A stretch of DNA of 64,000 nucleotides, taken from contig JBMOLL010000067.1 of assembly GCA_049325415.1 (NCBI GenBank), positions 1 to 64,000 of the forward strand, written 5' to 3'. Source of the DNA: JBMOLL01 sp049325415. GTDB taxonomy: Bacteria; Bacteroidota; Bacteroidia; Bacteroidales; GCA-2748055. Position 1 is the stretch's first letter. Each line of letters starts with the position of its first letter. Shown in pieces: positions 34,242 through 42,241 of this stretch. The notes beneath the pieces are model-generated. The model made no database searches. It saw only the letters and a program-made list of their open reading frames with translations, and was not told the origin of the DNA. The translations under genes were made by a program, and so were the position numbers.

Positions 34242-35294
34242 TCATAAACGTCCGAAGAAAATTGTCATGTTTTCCCCCTTATCAAGCCCGATTTTCTTTC
34301 GCAGCCGCGAGCGGGCCACATGGACACTCTCTGCCGTGGTCTGCGTGATCTCAGCGATTTGCTTGGATGAAAGGTCAAGACGGATAAAAGCCGCCAGACG
34401 CCTTTCGGCAGGGGTCAGGTGAGGATAGCCTTCCTGAAGTTTCCTGTAGAACTCAAGATGTACTTCCTGGAAACAGGTTTCAAACTCTTTCCAGTAATTT
34501 TCCATGTGAATAATGCTGTACTCCTCCAAAAGACTGTTGAACTTCGCAATTCCGGCTGAATCCATATTTTTTTGCATGTCCCGAAGTTCTGAAATGAAGG
34601 CATTGTTTTTTTCAACCAGTTTAAGCTGGTACATTGCCTTTGTGGTCAGTTCCCTTTGCTTTGAATCGAGCTGCAGATTGAGATAGTCGGCATGCTCCTT
34701 GATAAAGCGGGTCTCCTTTTCATGCAGTTCCTGCCGGATGCTGATCTCTGCGGCATGTACTTTTCCGAATACGTAAAGGAGTCCGGTAATTCCCCACGAA
34801 AACCCGAGTACGGGCACGATGATGATCACGGCATTCTTCATCAGGAAGGGATCACGGGAGAGGAATAACAGACCTGTGAAGGCCAGGATGAAATAAATCC
34901 CGGCGATGAAGGCATGTCTTCTGCCATTACAGAAACCAACCACCATAATATTGGCACAGAAAACCGGGATATACAATAACACATTTCCGGTGAATGAAAC
35001 GGAATGAAAATAGAAATAATACAGGGAAAGGAAGAGGTCGGTAAAAGTAACGTACACCAGGACGCCGCTTCCGAGACGGAAAGATACGAGCCCTTTCCGG
35101 TATAGGAAAAAAGCTCCCCAGCTCAGCAGCATGGAAAGCGTATCGATCAGGATAAGCGGATGGTACCCGTAAGAAACATAATCCAACTGGTTAAAAACAA
35201 TGATGATGGAAAAAGCCGTAAGGGCAACATAATAGGCGATCTTCCCGGTTTCTTCGAGCAGGATCCCCCCTTTGGTCTGTAGCGTACTATTCAA
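34242..35294 (-). CDS. Membrane-bound LuxR-type transcriptional regulator
   Basis: 350 residues. Residues about 15-190 hold five or six hydrophobic segments (YVALTAFSIIIVFNQ, LLSWGAFFLY, FIAGIYFILAFTGLLFL, VIIIVPVLGFSWGITGLLYVF), followed by a coiled-coil (about 195-290, KEHADYLNLQLDSKQREL) and a C-terminal LuxR/GerE HTH (about 291-345, HLTPAERRLAAFIRLDLSSKQIAEITQT ... VHVARSRLRKK). No receiver or kinase domain. The start at 35294 follows an in-frame stop. It sits 173 bases upstream of the giant T9SS protein gene on the same strand, so regulation of that gene is a reasonable guess. Comparable one-component membrane regulators occur in this phylum. Confidence 0.8.
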   Translation of the reverse strand: MNSTLQTKGGILLEETGKIAYYVALTAFSIIIVFNQLDYVSYGYHPLILIDTLSMLLSWGAFFLYRKGLVSFRLGSGVLVYVTFTDLFLSLYYFYFHSVSFTGNVLLYIPVFCANIMVVGFCNGRRHAFIAGIYFILAFTGLLFLSRDPFLMKNAVIIIVPVLGFSWGITGLLYVFGKVHAAEISIRQELHEKETRFIKEHADYLNLQLDSKQRELTTKAMYQLKLVEKNNAFISELRDMQKNMDSAGIAKFNSLLEEYSIIHMENYWKEFETCFQEVHLEFYRKLQEGYPHLTPAERRLAAFIRLDLSSKQIAEITQTTAESVHVARSRLRKKIGLDKGENMTIFFGRL

Positions 35295-35870
35295 GGTGGC
35301 GGTGATATTGAGAACTATTGTAAACTTATAAAAAATCCGGGAGTTTCAACGTGGAGATAAGGTATTCAGAAGGACTATCAGGTTATCGCCAGATCGGAGT
35401 AGCAGTAACTCTCATAAAGATGATCCGGATATATTGGCCCGGGAATTGGGCTTTCGGAGTACGCCTGTAGAATGTTGTTCTTTGCGGCCGCAAAATCAGA
35501 AGACCACTAAGATTTCCTCAGGAAAACTCCTCTCAGGGGCAGGATAGCTCCTGCCCATAGCAATTTCCGATACACGGGGTGAGGACTGTCTTTATGATTT
35601 TTAAATCGCTGTTTTACCGGTCTAGTCACGCTACTTCCTCTCGTTCCACCCCTCGTTGCTCCGTGGCAAAGGTGGGCATCCAGTTTCTCCACCATTAGAA
35701 AAAAACCGTATCAGAAACTTTTAAGGTTTACATCGATCAGAGCCGGAAGGTCAGAAGACCGGATTTTTTTACAACAGATGATTTTTCCGGCCTTTTAATT
35801 CCTGTTTCGGGTTTATGGTGTAACTTTAGGGTGAAGGTCGTTTAAGGGAACATCTATTCGCCGTATTTTT
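35295..35870. other. Gene-free stretch
   Basis: A small 62-codon minus-strand frame (35507-35695) is unlike any protein I know and its DNA contains imperfect inverted repeats such as GGGGCAGGATAGCTCCTGCCC (35538-35558). I see no promoter apart from TAACTTTA at about 35820-35827 ahead of the 159-residue gene. No other structure. Confidence 0.4.
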
Positions 35871-36350
35871 ATGAGGAACCTTTTTTTCATTATCAGCCTG
35901 CTGATCCTTCTGGGTTCAGAATTATCCGGACAAAATAATGATAATGAAAGCTTTTTCACCGGAACCTGGCACTCGACAAAAAAGCCTTTTCCCTATGGGG
36001 CCGACATTGAGATTTTACCGGACCACACCTTTCATTTCAGGGTTGGAGCCTGCACTTTTCGCTCCTTTTCTGAAGGATCATGGAAGATTATCGACAGCAT
36101 ACTGATCCTCGACAGCTATGCACTGGATTCCTGTATGCTTGCCAATTATTTCGGATTTGAATGTATCCCTGTCGACAGCTTTCCTGAACCGGTAAGCACC
36201 ATCCCGGGTTGCATTCCGGAATACTCAGGGATGGAATATACAATATTCGACGATGAGAAATTCTTTTTTAAAGACGATACCTTACGTCATATTATCCGGA
36301 AAAAGAATACCTGCCCTCATGTTAAGAATGACTATATAAAAGTTGAATAA
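35871..36350 (+). CDS. Secreted hypothetical protein, lipocalin-like
   Basis: 159 residues with a signal peptide (LFFIISLLILLGSELSGQ) and a beta-rich mature part. GTWHSTKKPF, ITILPDHTFHF-type strands and a SGSWKIIDSILILDSY-like segment resemble lipocalin-like DUF folds in which short strands follow a GTW motif. Six cysteines in the mature part may form disulphides outside the cytoplasm. No family name recognised; no operon partner. The promoter element TAACTTTA lies about 45 bases upstream. Confidence 0.6.
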   Translation: MRNLFFIISLLILLGSELSGQNNDNESFFTGTWHSTKKPFPYGADIEILPDHTFHFRVGACTFRSFSEGSWKIIDSILILDSYALDSCMLANYFGFECIPVDSFPEPVSTIPGCIPEYSGMEYTIFDDEKFFFKDDTLRHIIRKKNTCPHVKNDYIKVE

Positions 36351-36369
36351 TATCAAGTTCATAGCTTAA

Positions 36370-36600
36370 AAAATCTCCTGGTGTTCCCGGTGACTTTGTG
36401 TTCTCCGGCGGCCGAGGGCTTGCCGTAGGCGATGCCTGGTGGAGAAAAAGGCGCAAAGGATTAAAGCGGAGCCACAAAGGCTCTAAGGTTCACAAAAAAG
36501 TCTTTGTGCTGTTTTGTGTCCTCGTGCCCTGGTGGCGAAAAAGGCGCAAAGCATTAACGCGGAGGCCCAAAGACGCAAAGACACAAAACATTGGCTTAGG
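36370..36600. repeat. Dispersed repeat, RKGAKALTRRPKDAK-type
   Basis: Contains CTGGTGGAGAAAAAGGCGC and GTGGCGAAAAAGGCGCAAAG, a GC/GA-rich family whose spurious translation reads RKRRKALTRRPKDAKTQN. A 75-base copy (36527-36600) recurs almost unchanged at 36750-36825. The same family is at 17.8 kb and 56.4 kb. Frames through it (for example 36398-37057) are artefacts. Confidence 0.85.
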
Positions 36601-36640
36601 AGGTAGATTTTCATACTCGCGCCTCACATCTCGCATCTCA

Positions 36641-36708
36641 CTTCAACATTCAGCATTCTTCATTCAGCATTTTGCATTCTGCATTTTGCATTCTGAATTC
36701 CACATTCT
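36641..36708. repeat. Heptamer array (ATTYTRC unit)
   Basis: A short array of ATTCTGC/ATTTTGC/ATTCAGC units, preceded by TCGCATCTCACTTCAAC and followed by CTCTCCTCACTCTC. It is the same type as at 10.3 kb and 56.1 kb. Confidence 0.8.
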
Positions 36709-36734
36709 CTCTCCTCACTCTCACATTAAAATCT

Positions 36735-36835
36735 TTGTGCTGCTTCGTGTCCTCGTGCCCTGGTGGCGAAAAAGGCGCAAAGCATTAACGCGGAGGCCCA
36801 AAGACGCAAAGACACAAAACATTGGTTTTGGTGGT
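36735..36835. repeat. Second copy of the RKGAKALTRRPKDAK-type repeat
   Basis: CGAAAAAGGCGCAAAGCATT and GGAGGCCCAAAGACGCAAAG repeat the words of 36527-36600 nearly base for base. The two copies flank the heptamer array at 36641-36708, and the DUF4832 gene stop lies about 20 bases beyond. Confidence 0.8.
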
Positions 36836-36854
36836 GTGTGCTTTTACCCCTGTC

Positions 36855-39572
36855 TCACAATAGCACAATCTTCCTCACGACCTTCTGCCCGTTGCCGGAG
36901 ACCTGCAGCAGGTACATCCCCCTCGGAAAGCCTTCTACATCAAGCTCCAGATTGCCGTACATCTTCCCGGTATATACAAGGTTACCCTCCGGGGTGTAAA
37001 GGGAGACTTCCAGCGGACGGGGGAACATTCGGCCATCGACATGCAGTACCGTGGTAGCAGGTACCGGCCAGACGCTGATCGTTTCACCGGCAGGACTGCC
37101 GGACATGCCGGTGCTGATGTTCTCCACCCGGGTCTCTTCCGAGAGTCCGGAGAAATTGTAGGAACAAACCGAGTAACTGTATAGGGAGTTGATATTCAAT
37201 CCGTCATCAATAAGCTGAAAAAGGTTGGGCGGGAATTCAAAGACCGCATGGATCCCTGTTGGTACTTCAGTGCGGGTCAGTATGTATCCGTCGCTTCCGC
37301 TGCACGGGTCCCAGGTGGCAATCAGGCGGGTGGGAATGGAGACGGAATGCCGTACCGTAAGACCCGTCACCAGGGGCGAGGGCAGCACTCTTTCCAGAAC
37401 CCAGGGATTGGATTCATTCGGCAGGACCACCTCTGTGTTTTTCAGTTTCATCAGGGCGGCAATCCGGAACCCGGTCTGCCCGCTTTCGATCTCCAGTTCA
37501 GTAAGCGGGATCTTGCACTCGTAAACGCCATCGGCAGTGCGGAGGGAATCAATCCTGTACCGGAAGTGCCAGGCACCCGAGCCATAGGAACTGAGCGAAT
37601 CGCCGCTGATCCGGTACTCAAAACCGGACGATGACCAGTTCAAATTGTTTTCCCCGGTGGTGGCATCCAGGTCGCTGTTGAGGTAAATTTGAGGACTGCC
37701 GGCAGAATCGCCTTCCAGTAAGACACAGAGTTCCTCCCGGCTGAAATAGGCCCTGAGGAAATATTCGCCGTCGTCGCCGGCCACTGCTGCAGCCGGTACA
37801 ATTGCGTTCCAGTCATCGGTATGGCCGTCGGCAAGAATCACAGGATACTTGTAACTTCCGGTCCCCGTGGTAACGGCCGCTACCGGTGACCACTCCGACA
37901 CGCTGGCTCCGTCACTGAAATAAGCCCTGTAATAATAGGTCTTTTCTGCTTCCAGCCCGTAATCAGAAAAATAATTCACCCCGGTTTTTCCGGGTACAAC
38001 CGTAAGCGCCATGAAGCCGCCGGATGGTGCCGTACTTCTTTCGATATGAAGCCGGTAGCTCTCCTCCTCGCTGCTACGGGCATTACTTACGATCACGTTT
38101 CGCGCAAAGGAACTCAGATTGATACCCGGTGCAGAAGGGATGCCGGCCGTCCTGGTGCCGGCCGAAGCGAAAATGACCGGCCCGTTATAATCGGGGCCCG
38201 GTTCTGCCGGTACAATATGGAGGACATGCCCCAGGTCGTTCATTCCCAGTTCAGCGTTCCAGACCCCGTCGTTGGCCAGCCGGATGGCATATGCCGGGTT
38301 ATTCTTCAGGGTGATCTCCGGGTCGGGCAGGGACAGGAAAAGGTCGTAATCGCCATTCTCCATTGTCGCCGGGATCCCGGCTTCTATAGCAAGTTCAATG
38401 GTGGTGTTCAGTTCATAGCGCCGCAGGTCGACCGCCACCGGTGCTGAAAAAAGCTCTCCGGTCACCCTGTTTCGGAGCACCAGTTCCACGGCTCTGGGGT
38501 TTACCGGATTGGAGAAACCGGTATTGATAAGGCGGAGACTCAGGTTAAAAGAACCCTTCTGCCGGGCAGAGTCCCTGATCTCTGCACCGAGGAGGGAATA
38601 GCGGTAACCCAGTCTCTTTTCCATTTCCACGTAGCAGCCTTCCTCCTTCCAGTTTGAGAGGGTCGGACCGTAGTAATCCTCGTTGATGAAGGTCCAGTGG
38701 AAACGTTCCATCTCCGACACGCTGGTGTCGCAGTTCGACCGGCTCTGATACCATTTGCAGGTTTCTCCGCCCATGGCAGTAAATTTTGTATCCTGACCGA
38801 GATAGTTCTTCTCCTCCACAATATTGCTGTAACTTCCCACATCGTTATAGGAAGAGACAAAGCAGTCGTTGTGATGAGCAACCCGGGACTTCGGTGTTCC
38901 GGAATATGACTCGGCTTCCGTTAAGGGGCTATCCCCGAAAAAATCCATTTTATAGCCCACGTAACGAAGCTGGATCATCCGGTCGGCCGGAAGGGCATCG
39001 AGCAGGTTATAGAGAAGTTCCCTCCTGGCTTCCAGGTTCTCCGGGCTCACGATCCATGGTGACGAGGGATCCGCAAAATAGTCGGTATAGTACCATTCAC
39101 CCCAGGCGCCGATAAAACCTGCCTGCAACACCATAATCACATCGGCATTTGCCTGCAGCAAGGGCTTCAGTTGGGCAATATGCTGATTGATCCGGTCGGG
39201 CGAGGCATCCCCGTAGGGTGCTTCATCAGAGGACGTGTAGGCAAAGCGGATAACCCCCTTCAGACCTGCTTCCCTCATCCGGCTGAAATCCTCGGTGATC
39301 CGGTCGAGATAGGCCTGGGAGATCGGCTGATCCACATAATCTCTCATGTAAAAAATCCGGTAAATCAGGGTAAAGCCCTGTTTACGGAAATTCTTAAGCT
39401 GCACCGGATCCATGGAAGAAGTGGCATCCCGACGATCCGTATACCGGTAAAAACCCCTTTCGGGATTCACAAGGACCGAATCGCTGCCGGCATAGGTGTG
39501 GGTGCTGAAGGTCTGTGCAGGAAGAACATGGAGCAGCGCCAACAGGCAGGAAAAAATGAGTGCTTTCTTCAT
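36855..39572 (-). CDS. DUF4874/DUF4832 protein with Fn3 and T9SS sorting domain
   Basis: 905 residues with a signal peptide (KKALIFSCLLALLHVLPAQ). Residues about 30-200 (NPERGFYRYTD, YRIFYMRDYVDQ) match DUF4874, a TIM-barrel-like domain; about 210-440 (SRVAHHNDCFVSSYNDVGSY) match DUF4832, both usually fused and found with glycan utilisation genes. A Fn3-like and a DOMON-like domain (about 480-720) follow, then a T9SS type A sorting domain (ISVWPVPATTVLHVDG ... RKIVLL). DUF4832 proteins are thought to be secreted glycoside hydrolases with unproven substrate. It is the last gene of the PUL reading leftward from the GH31 gene; the gap to the PKD lipoprotein is 133 bases. Confidence 0.82.
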   Translation of the reverse strand: MKKALIFSCLLALLHVLPAQTFSTHTYAGSDSVLVNPERGFYRYTDRRDATSSMDPVQLKNFRKQGFTLIYRIFYMRDYVDQPISQAYLDRITEDFSRMREAGLKGVIRFAYTSSDEAPYGDASPDRINQHIAQLKPLLQANADVIMVLQAGFIGAWGEWYYTDYFADPSSPWIVSPENLEARRELLYNLLDALPADRMIQLRYVGYKMDFFGDSPLTEAESYSGTPKSRVAHHNDCFVSSYNDVGSYSNIVEEKNYLGQDTKFTAMGGETCKWYQSRSNCDTSVSEMERFHWTFINEDYYGPTLSNWKEEGCYVEMEKRLGYRYSLLGAEIRDSARQKGSFNLSLRLINTGFSNPVNPRAVELVLRNRVTGELFSAPVAVDLRRYELNTTIELAIEAGIPATMENGDYDLFLSLPDPEITLKNNPAYAIRLANDGVWNAELGMNDLGHVLHIVPAEPGPDYNGPVIFASAGTRTAGIPSAPGINLSSFARNVIVSNARSSEEESYRLHIERSTAPSGGFMALTVVPGKTGVNYFSDYGLEAEKTYYYRAYFSDGASVSEWSPVAAVTTGTGSYKYPVILADGHTDDWNAIVPAAAVAGDDGEYFLRAYFSREELCVLLEGDSAGSPQIYLNSDLDATTGENNLNWSSSGFEYRISGDSLSSYGSGAWHFRYRIDSLRTADGVYECKIPLTELEIESGQTGFRIAALMKLKNTEVVLPNESNPWVLERVLPSPLVTGLTVRHSVSIPTRLIATWDPCSGSDGYILTRTEVPTGIHAVFEFPPNLFQLIDDGLNINSLYSYSVCSYNFSGLSEETRVENISTGMSGSPAGETISVWPVPATTVLHVDGRMFPRPLEVSLYTPEGNLVYTGKMYGNLELDVEGFPRGMYLLQVSGNGQKVVRKIVLL

Positions 39573-39705
39573 TTCGCGGACAATTAAATGGGATAAAAGG
39601 GTGGGTCTTCAGGGTCAGAGTCGCTGCCTGAAAAAAGGTAATGAAGCAGGTTCCGGAGAACCCGCCTCATCACTCAGACAACTTTAACCCATATGAAAAA
39701 TCTAC

Positions 39706-40596
39706 TCAATTGGCCATAGTATAGGCAGCAGGTACTGCCAGCGGATCAGCATAATTCTGCGGAAGTGTTCCCACATTGGTCCAGGTATTATCGCTGTTGG
39801 CGAAGGTGATCCTGATCGTACTTCCCAGATCGGGGAAGGAGAACATATCCTTCACCAGGGAGAACTCAATGGCTTTTCCACCGTCGACCGCAACATAACC
39901 CGAACTCTGGGCCATGGCATTAGCCGTCACAAAATCTTCCCAGGGCCAGTTAACATCGGCACCTGTTGCTGTTTTCACCACCGATCCCGGCTGAGTTCCA
40001 TCGGGGAAGGCAACCACAACGGCTTCCATCAGGTACTCAACACCCGGGGCATCGTAATATCCCCAGTAATCCCAGCCGGTGGTCCCGTTATTATCCGCAT
40101 CGATATACATTTGCAGAACTTCGCCGATAGCGGAGGTTCCCTTCACGAAAACATACAGGTAATCCTGGGAATCCACGATTTTGGCTTCGATAAGGGTACG
40201 GCCTTCACCATCGGGAAGATTATAGAGGGAGTTCACGGAGGCCCACTCACCGAAAGTTCCGTCGATGGTTACAGGCTCCAGGGCAAGGATCTCAACAGTC
40301 TGGGTGCTCTCGTCCGATCCGCCGTCGCCGGTGGCCGTGAGGGTCACATCGTAGCTACCGAAATCGGCATACACATGACTGGGTGCTTCAGCATCAGAGG
40401 TCTGTCCATCGCCAAAATCCCAGAGGTAGGTGGTGGCATCGGTCGACTGGTTGGTGAAGGTCACCGTAAGGGTGCTTTCATCGACCGAGTATTCAAAATC
40501 GGCAACCGGAGGAACCGGTTCTTTACAGCCTGCCAGAAAGAGCAGGGCCAGTCCATAAAAAATGGAAATCTGCGTAATTGTTCTTAGCTTGTTCAT
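39706..40596 (-). CDS. PKD-domain lipoprotein of the PUL (surface glycan-binding candidate)
   Basis: 296 residues starting with a lipoprotein signal (YGLALLFLAGC). A PKD domain (about 33-105, YLWDFGDGQTSDAEAPSHVY) is followed by a beta-rich C-terminal half (about 112-296: TIDGTFGEWASVN, then YVFVKGTS, YIDADNNGTTGWDYWGYYDAP), like carbohydrate-binding DOMON-type or SusE/SusF-position lipoproteins. It directly follows SusD (gap 87 bases) in the same orientation. No enzyme motif seen, so a surface glycan-binding protein is the most economical reading. The start at 40596 gives the signal peptide. Confidence 0.75.
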   Translation of the reverse strand: MNKLRTITQISIFYGLALLFLAGCKEPVPPVADFEYSVDESTLTVTFTNQSTDATTYLWDFGDGQTSDAEAPSHVYADFGSYDVTLTATGDGGSDESTQTVEILALEPVTIDGTFGEWASVNSLYNLPDGEGRTLIEAKIVDSQDYLYVFVKGTSAIGEVLQMYIDADNNGTTGWDYWGYYDAPGVEYLMEAVVVAFPDGTQPGSVVKTATGADVNWPWEDFVTANAMAQSSGYVAVDGGKAIEFSLVKDMFSFPDLGSTIRITFANSDNTWTNVGTLPQNYADPLAVPAAYTMAN

Positions 40597-40683
40597 AATA
40601 CAAATAATTAAAGTTAGTGTTTAGAATTCATTATAACTTTCTTATAAAGAGCTTATTGCACATACTGTACCACCCGGTCAGAC

Positions 40684-42219
40684 CTATTCGTTCTGAACGC
40701 AGGCCTTGTTGAGATCGGTTTCCTGCGCCGGGATGTAGAACAGGTTCCTGGGATCGTCCCAGGTGATGAAGGTGGCACTGTTTTTTTCCGGCACCGTGTT
40801 GTAATCGATATCGGCCGGCACCAGGTTGGGAATGTGATAGCCCCAGTACTGCCTGTTGAGATCCTGCCTGTTGCGCAGCAGATCAAATTTCCGCTGTCCT
40901 TCGAAGGCCAGTTCGAGTCGCCGGGTGAGCAGCACCTCATCCAGGGCCGTGCTTCCCGGAGGTACACTTCCGTTGTAAAGCTTATCAGCCGTATAGCCGC
41001 GCCTGCTGTTAAGCTCGTCGAGCTCGTCGAGTGCTTTTACCCCCTCCCCGTTTTTGGCATAGGCTTCTGCCCTGTTCAGCAGGACTTCCGAAAGCCTGAA
41101 GAAAACCGGTGAGGTAAGCGTTGGGATGCCGTTCTGATCATTGAATTTCGACATGTACATCACTTTTACTCCGTCTTTATACAGACCAGCGGAGATGGAG
41201 TCGAGCAGGTAAGCGCCCCGGGTATCCCACGGACGGTCGTCAAACAGTTTCCTCAGCGGATCGGATACAAATTCCTCGCCCCAGCCACCACCGGCAGTGT
41301 TATACATCGAGGAGAGTGCGCCCTGGGTCGCCTGGATCACATCTTCATCCAGGAACTTCAGGCACCATATGGTTTCTTTTCTTCCCAGTGCAGCATTGGG
41401 AAAATAGGCCGCGAAATCGTCGTCGATTTCATAGGTCCCGAGTTCAAACACCTTATCCGCATAAATTATGGCATTATCGTTGTCCTCCATATACAGGTAA
41501 ACCCTCGACAGGAAGGCATAAACGGCCCCGATAGAAGGATAGGCCACCCCACGGTCGGTTTCCTTGCTCATCAGGCCTTCAGCCGACTGCAGATCGGAAA
41601 GGAGCTGGTCGTAACATTCGCCAACGGTCGACCTGGCCAGCTGCGACCCTTCGGTGTTGGTCAGCCGCAACGGTACACCCGGTGCCTGCGGATCAATGGC
41701 GTACTGTTTGGCATAAAAATTCAGCAGGGAAAAGTAGGCAAAGGCCCTGATGAAATAATTCTCTCCGATCATCTGTTTCCTGGCAGGGGTCAGGTCAGCG
41801 ATCCGGTCCTCCTCATACATGGTGATAACCGTATTTGCCGAAGCAATGATCTTGTAGCTCACCCACCAGAAATAACCCATGTCAAGCTGTGTGGGATTGT
41901 GCTCATAGGTGAACGAAAGAAAGAGCGGATCGGGTGTGATGTGGCCGCAGACAACGTTGTCGCTGGCAAACTCGCTGCTGTAAAAATACTGTCTGATATA
42001 GATGCTGTTCCCCCCGTTAAACTGTCCCTGAAACTGGAGACGGGCCTTCATAAGGGCCAGGTTTCCGTTACAGATCTGCTCCAGACCGTCGGTCGAGTTC
42101 AGGATCTTGTCGGCTGTGATCGAATCGGTCAGATCGTAATCCAGGTTACAGCTGACAGGTATGAGCAGAATCAGTCCAAAGAGGAAGAGGCGTAATATTT
42201 TGCTGCTTAACTTTTTCAT
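40684..42219 (-). CDS. susD: SusD/RagB-family nutrient-binding outer-membrane lipoprotein
   Basis: 511 residues from the ATG at 42219, whose product begins with a lipoprotein signal (LFLFGLILLIPVSC); the frame extends back four codons but 42219 fits better. It is a TPR-based SusD protein: YFIRAFAYFSLLNFYAKQYAIDP (the common R-A-x-x-Y-F-x-L helix) and a C-terminal RLSEVLLNRAEAYAKNGE (SusD_RagB core). It forms a lid for the SusC channel and binds the glycan. SusC lies 22 bases upstream in the same strand and PKD lipoprotein follows. Glycan specificity unknown; the PUL contains a GH31 enzyme. Confidence 0.93.
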   Translation of the reverse strand: MKKLSSKILRLFLFGLILLIPVSCNLDYDLTDSITADKILNSTDGLEQICNGNLALMKARLQFQGQFNGGNSIYIRQYFYSSEFASDNVVCGHITPDPLFLSFTYEHNPTQLDMGYFWWVSYKIIASANTVITMYEEDRIADLTPARKQMIGENYFIRAFAYFSLLNFYAKQYAIDPQAPGVPLRLTNTEGSQLARSTVGECYDQLLSDLQSAEGLMSKETDRGVAYPSIGAVYAFLSRVYLYMEDNDNAIIYADKVFELGTYEIDDDFAAYFPNAALGRKETIWCLKFLDEDVIQATQGALSSMYNTAGGGWGEEFVSDPLRKLFDDRPWDTRGAYLLDSISAGLYKDGVKVMYMSKFNDQNGIPTLTSPVFFRLSEVLLNRAEAYAKNGEGVKALDELDELNSRRGYTADKLYNGSVPPGSTALDEVLLTRRLELAFEGQRKFDLLRNRQDLNRQYWGYHIPNLVPADIDYNTVPEKNSATFITWDDPRNLFYIPAQETDLNKACVQNE

Positions 42220-42241
42220 GGTCTCTGGCATATTGATGCTG

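Noticed and set aside
35507..35695. 62-codon minus-strand frame with a possible protein-like start
   Set aside because: No homology recognised, short and within inverted-repeat DNA; not enough to call a gene.
36398..37057. 219-codon frame over the 36.4-36.8 kb repeats
   Set aside because: Runs through two repeat families and then antisense into the DUF4832 gene.
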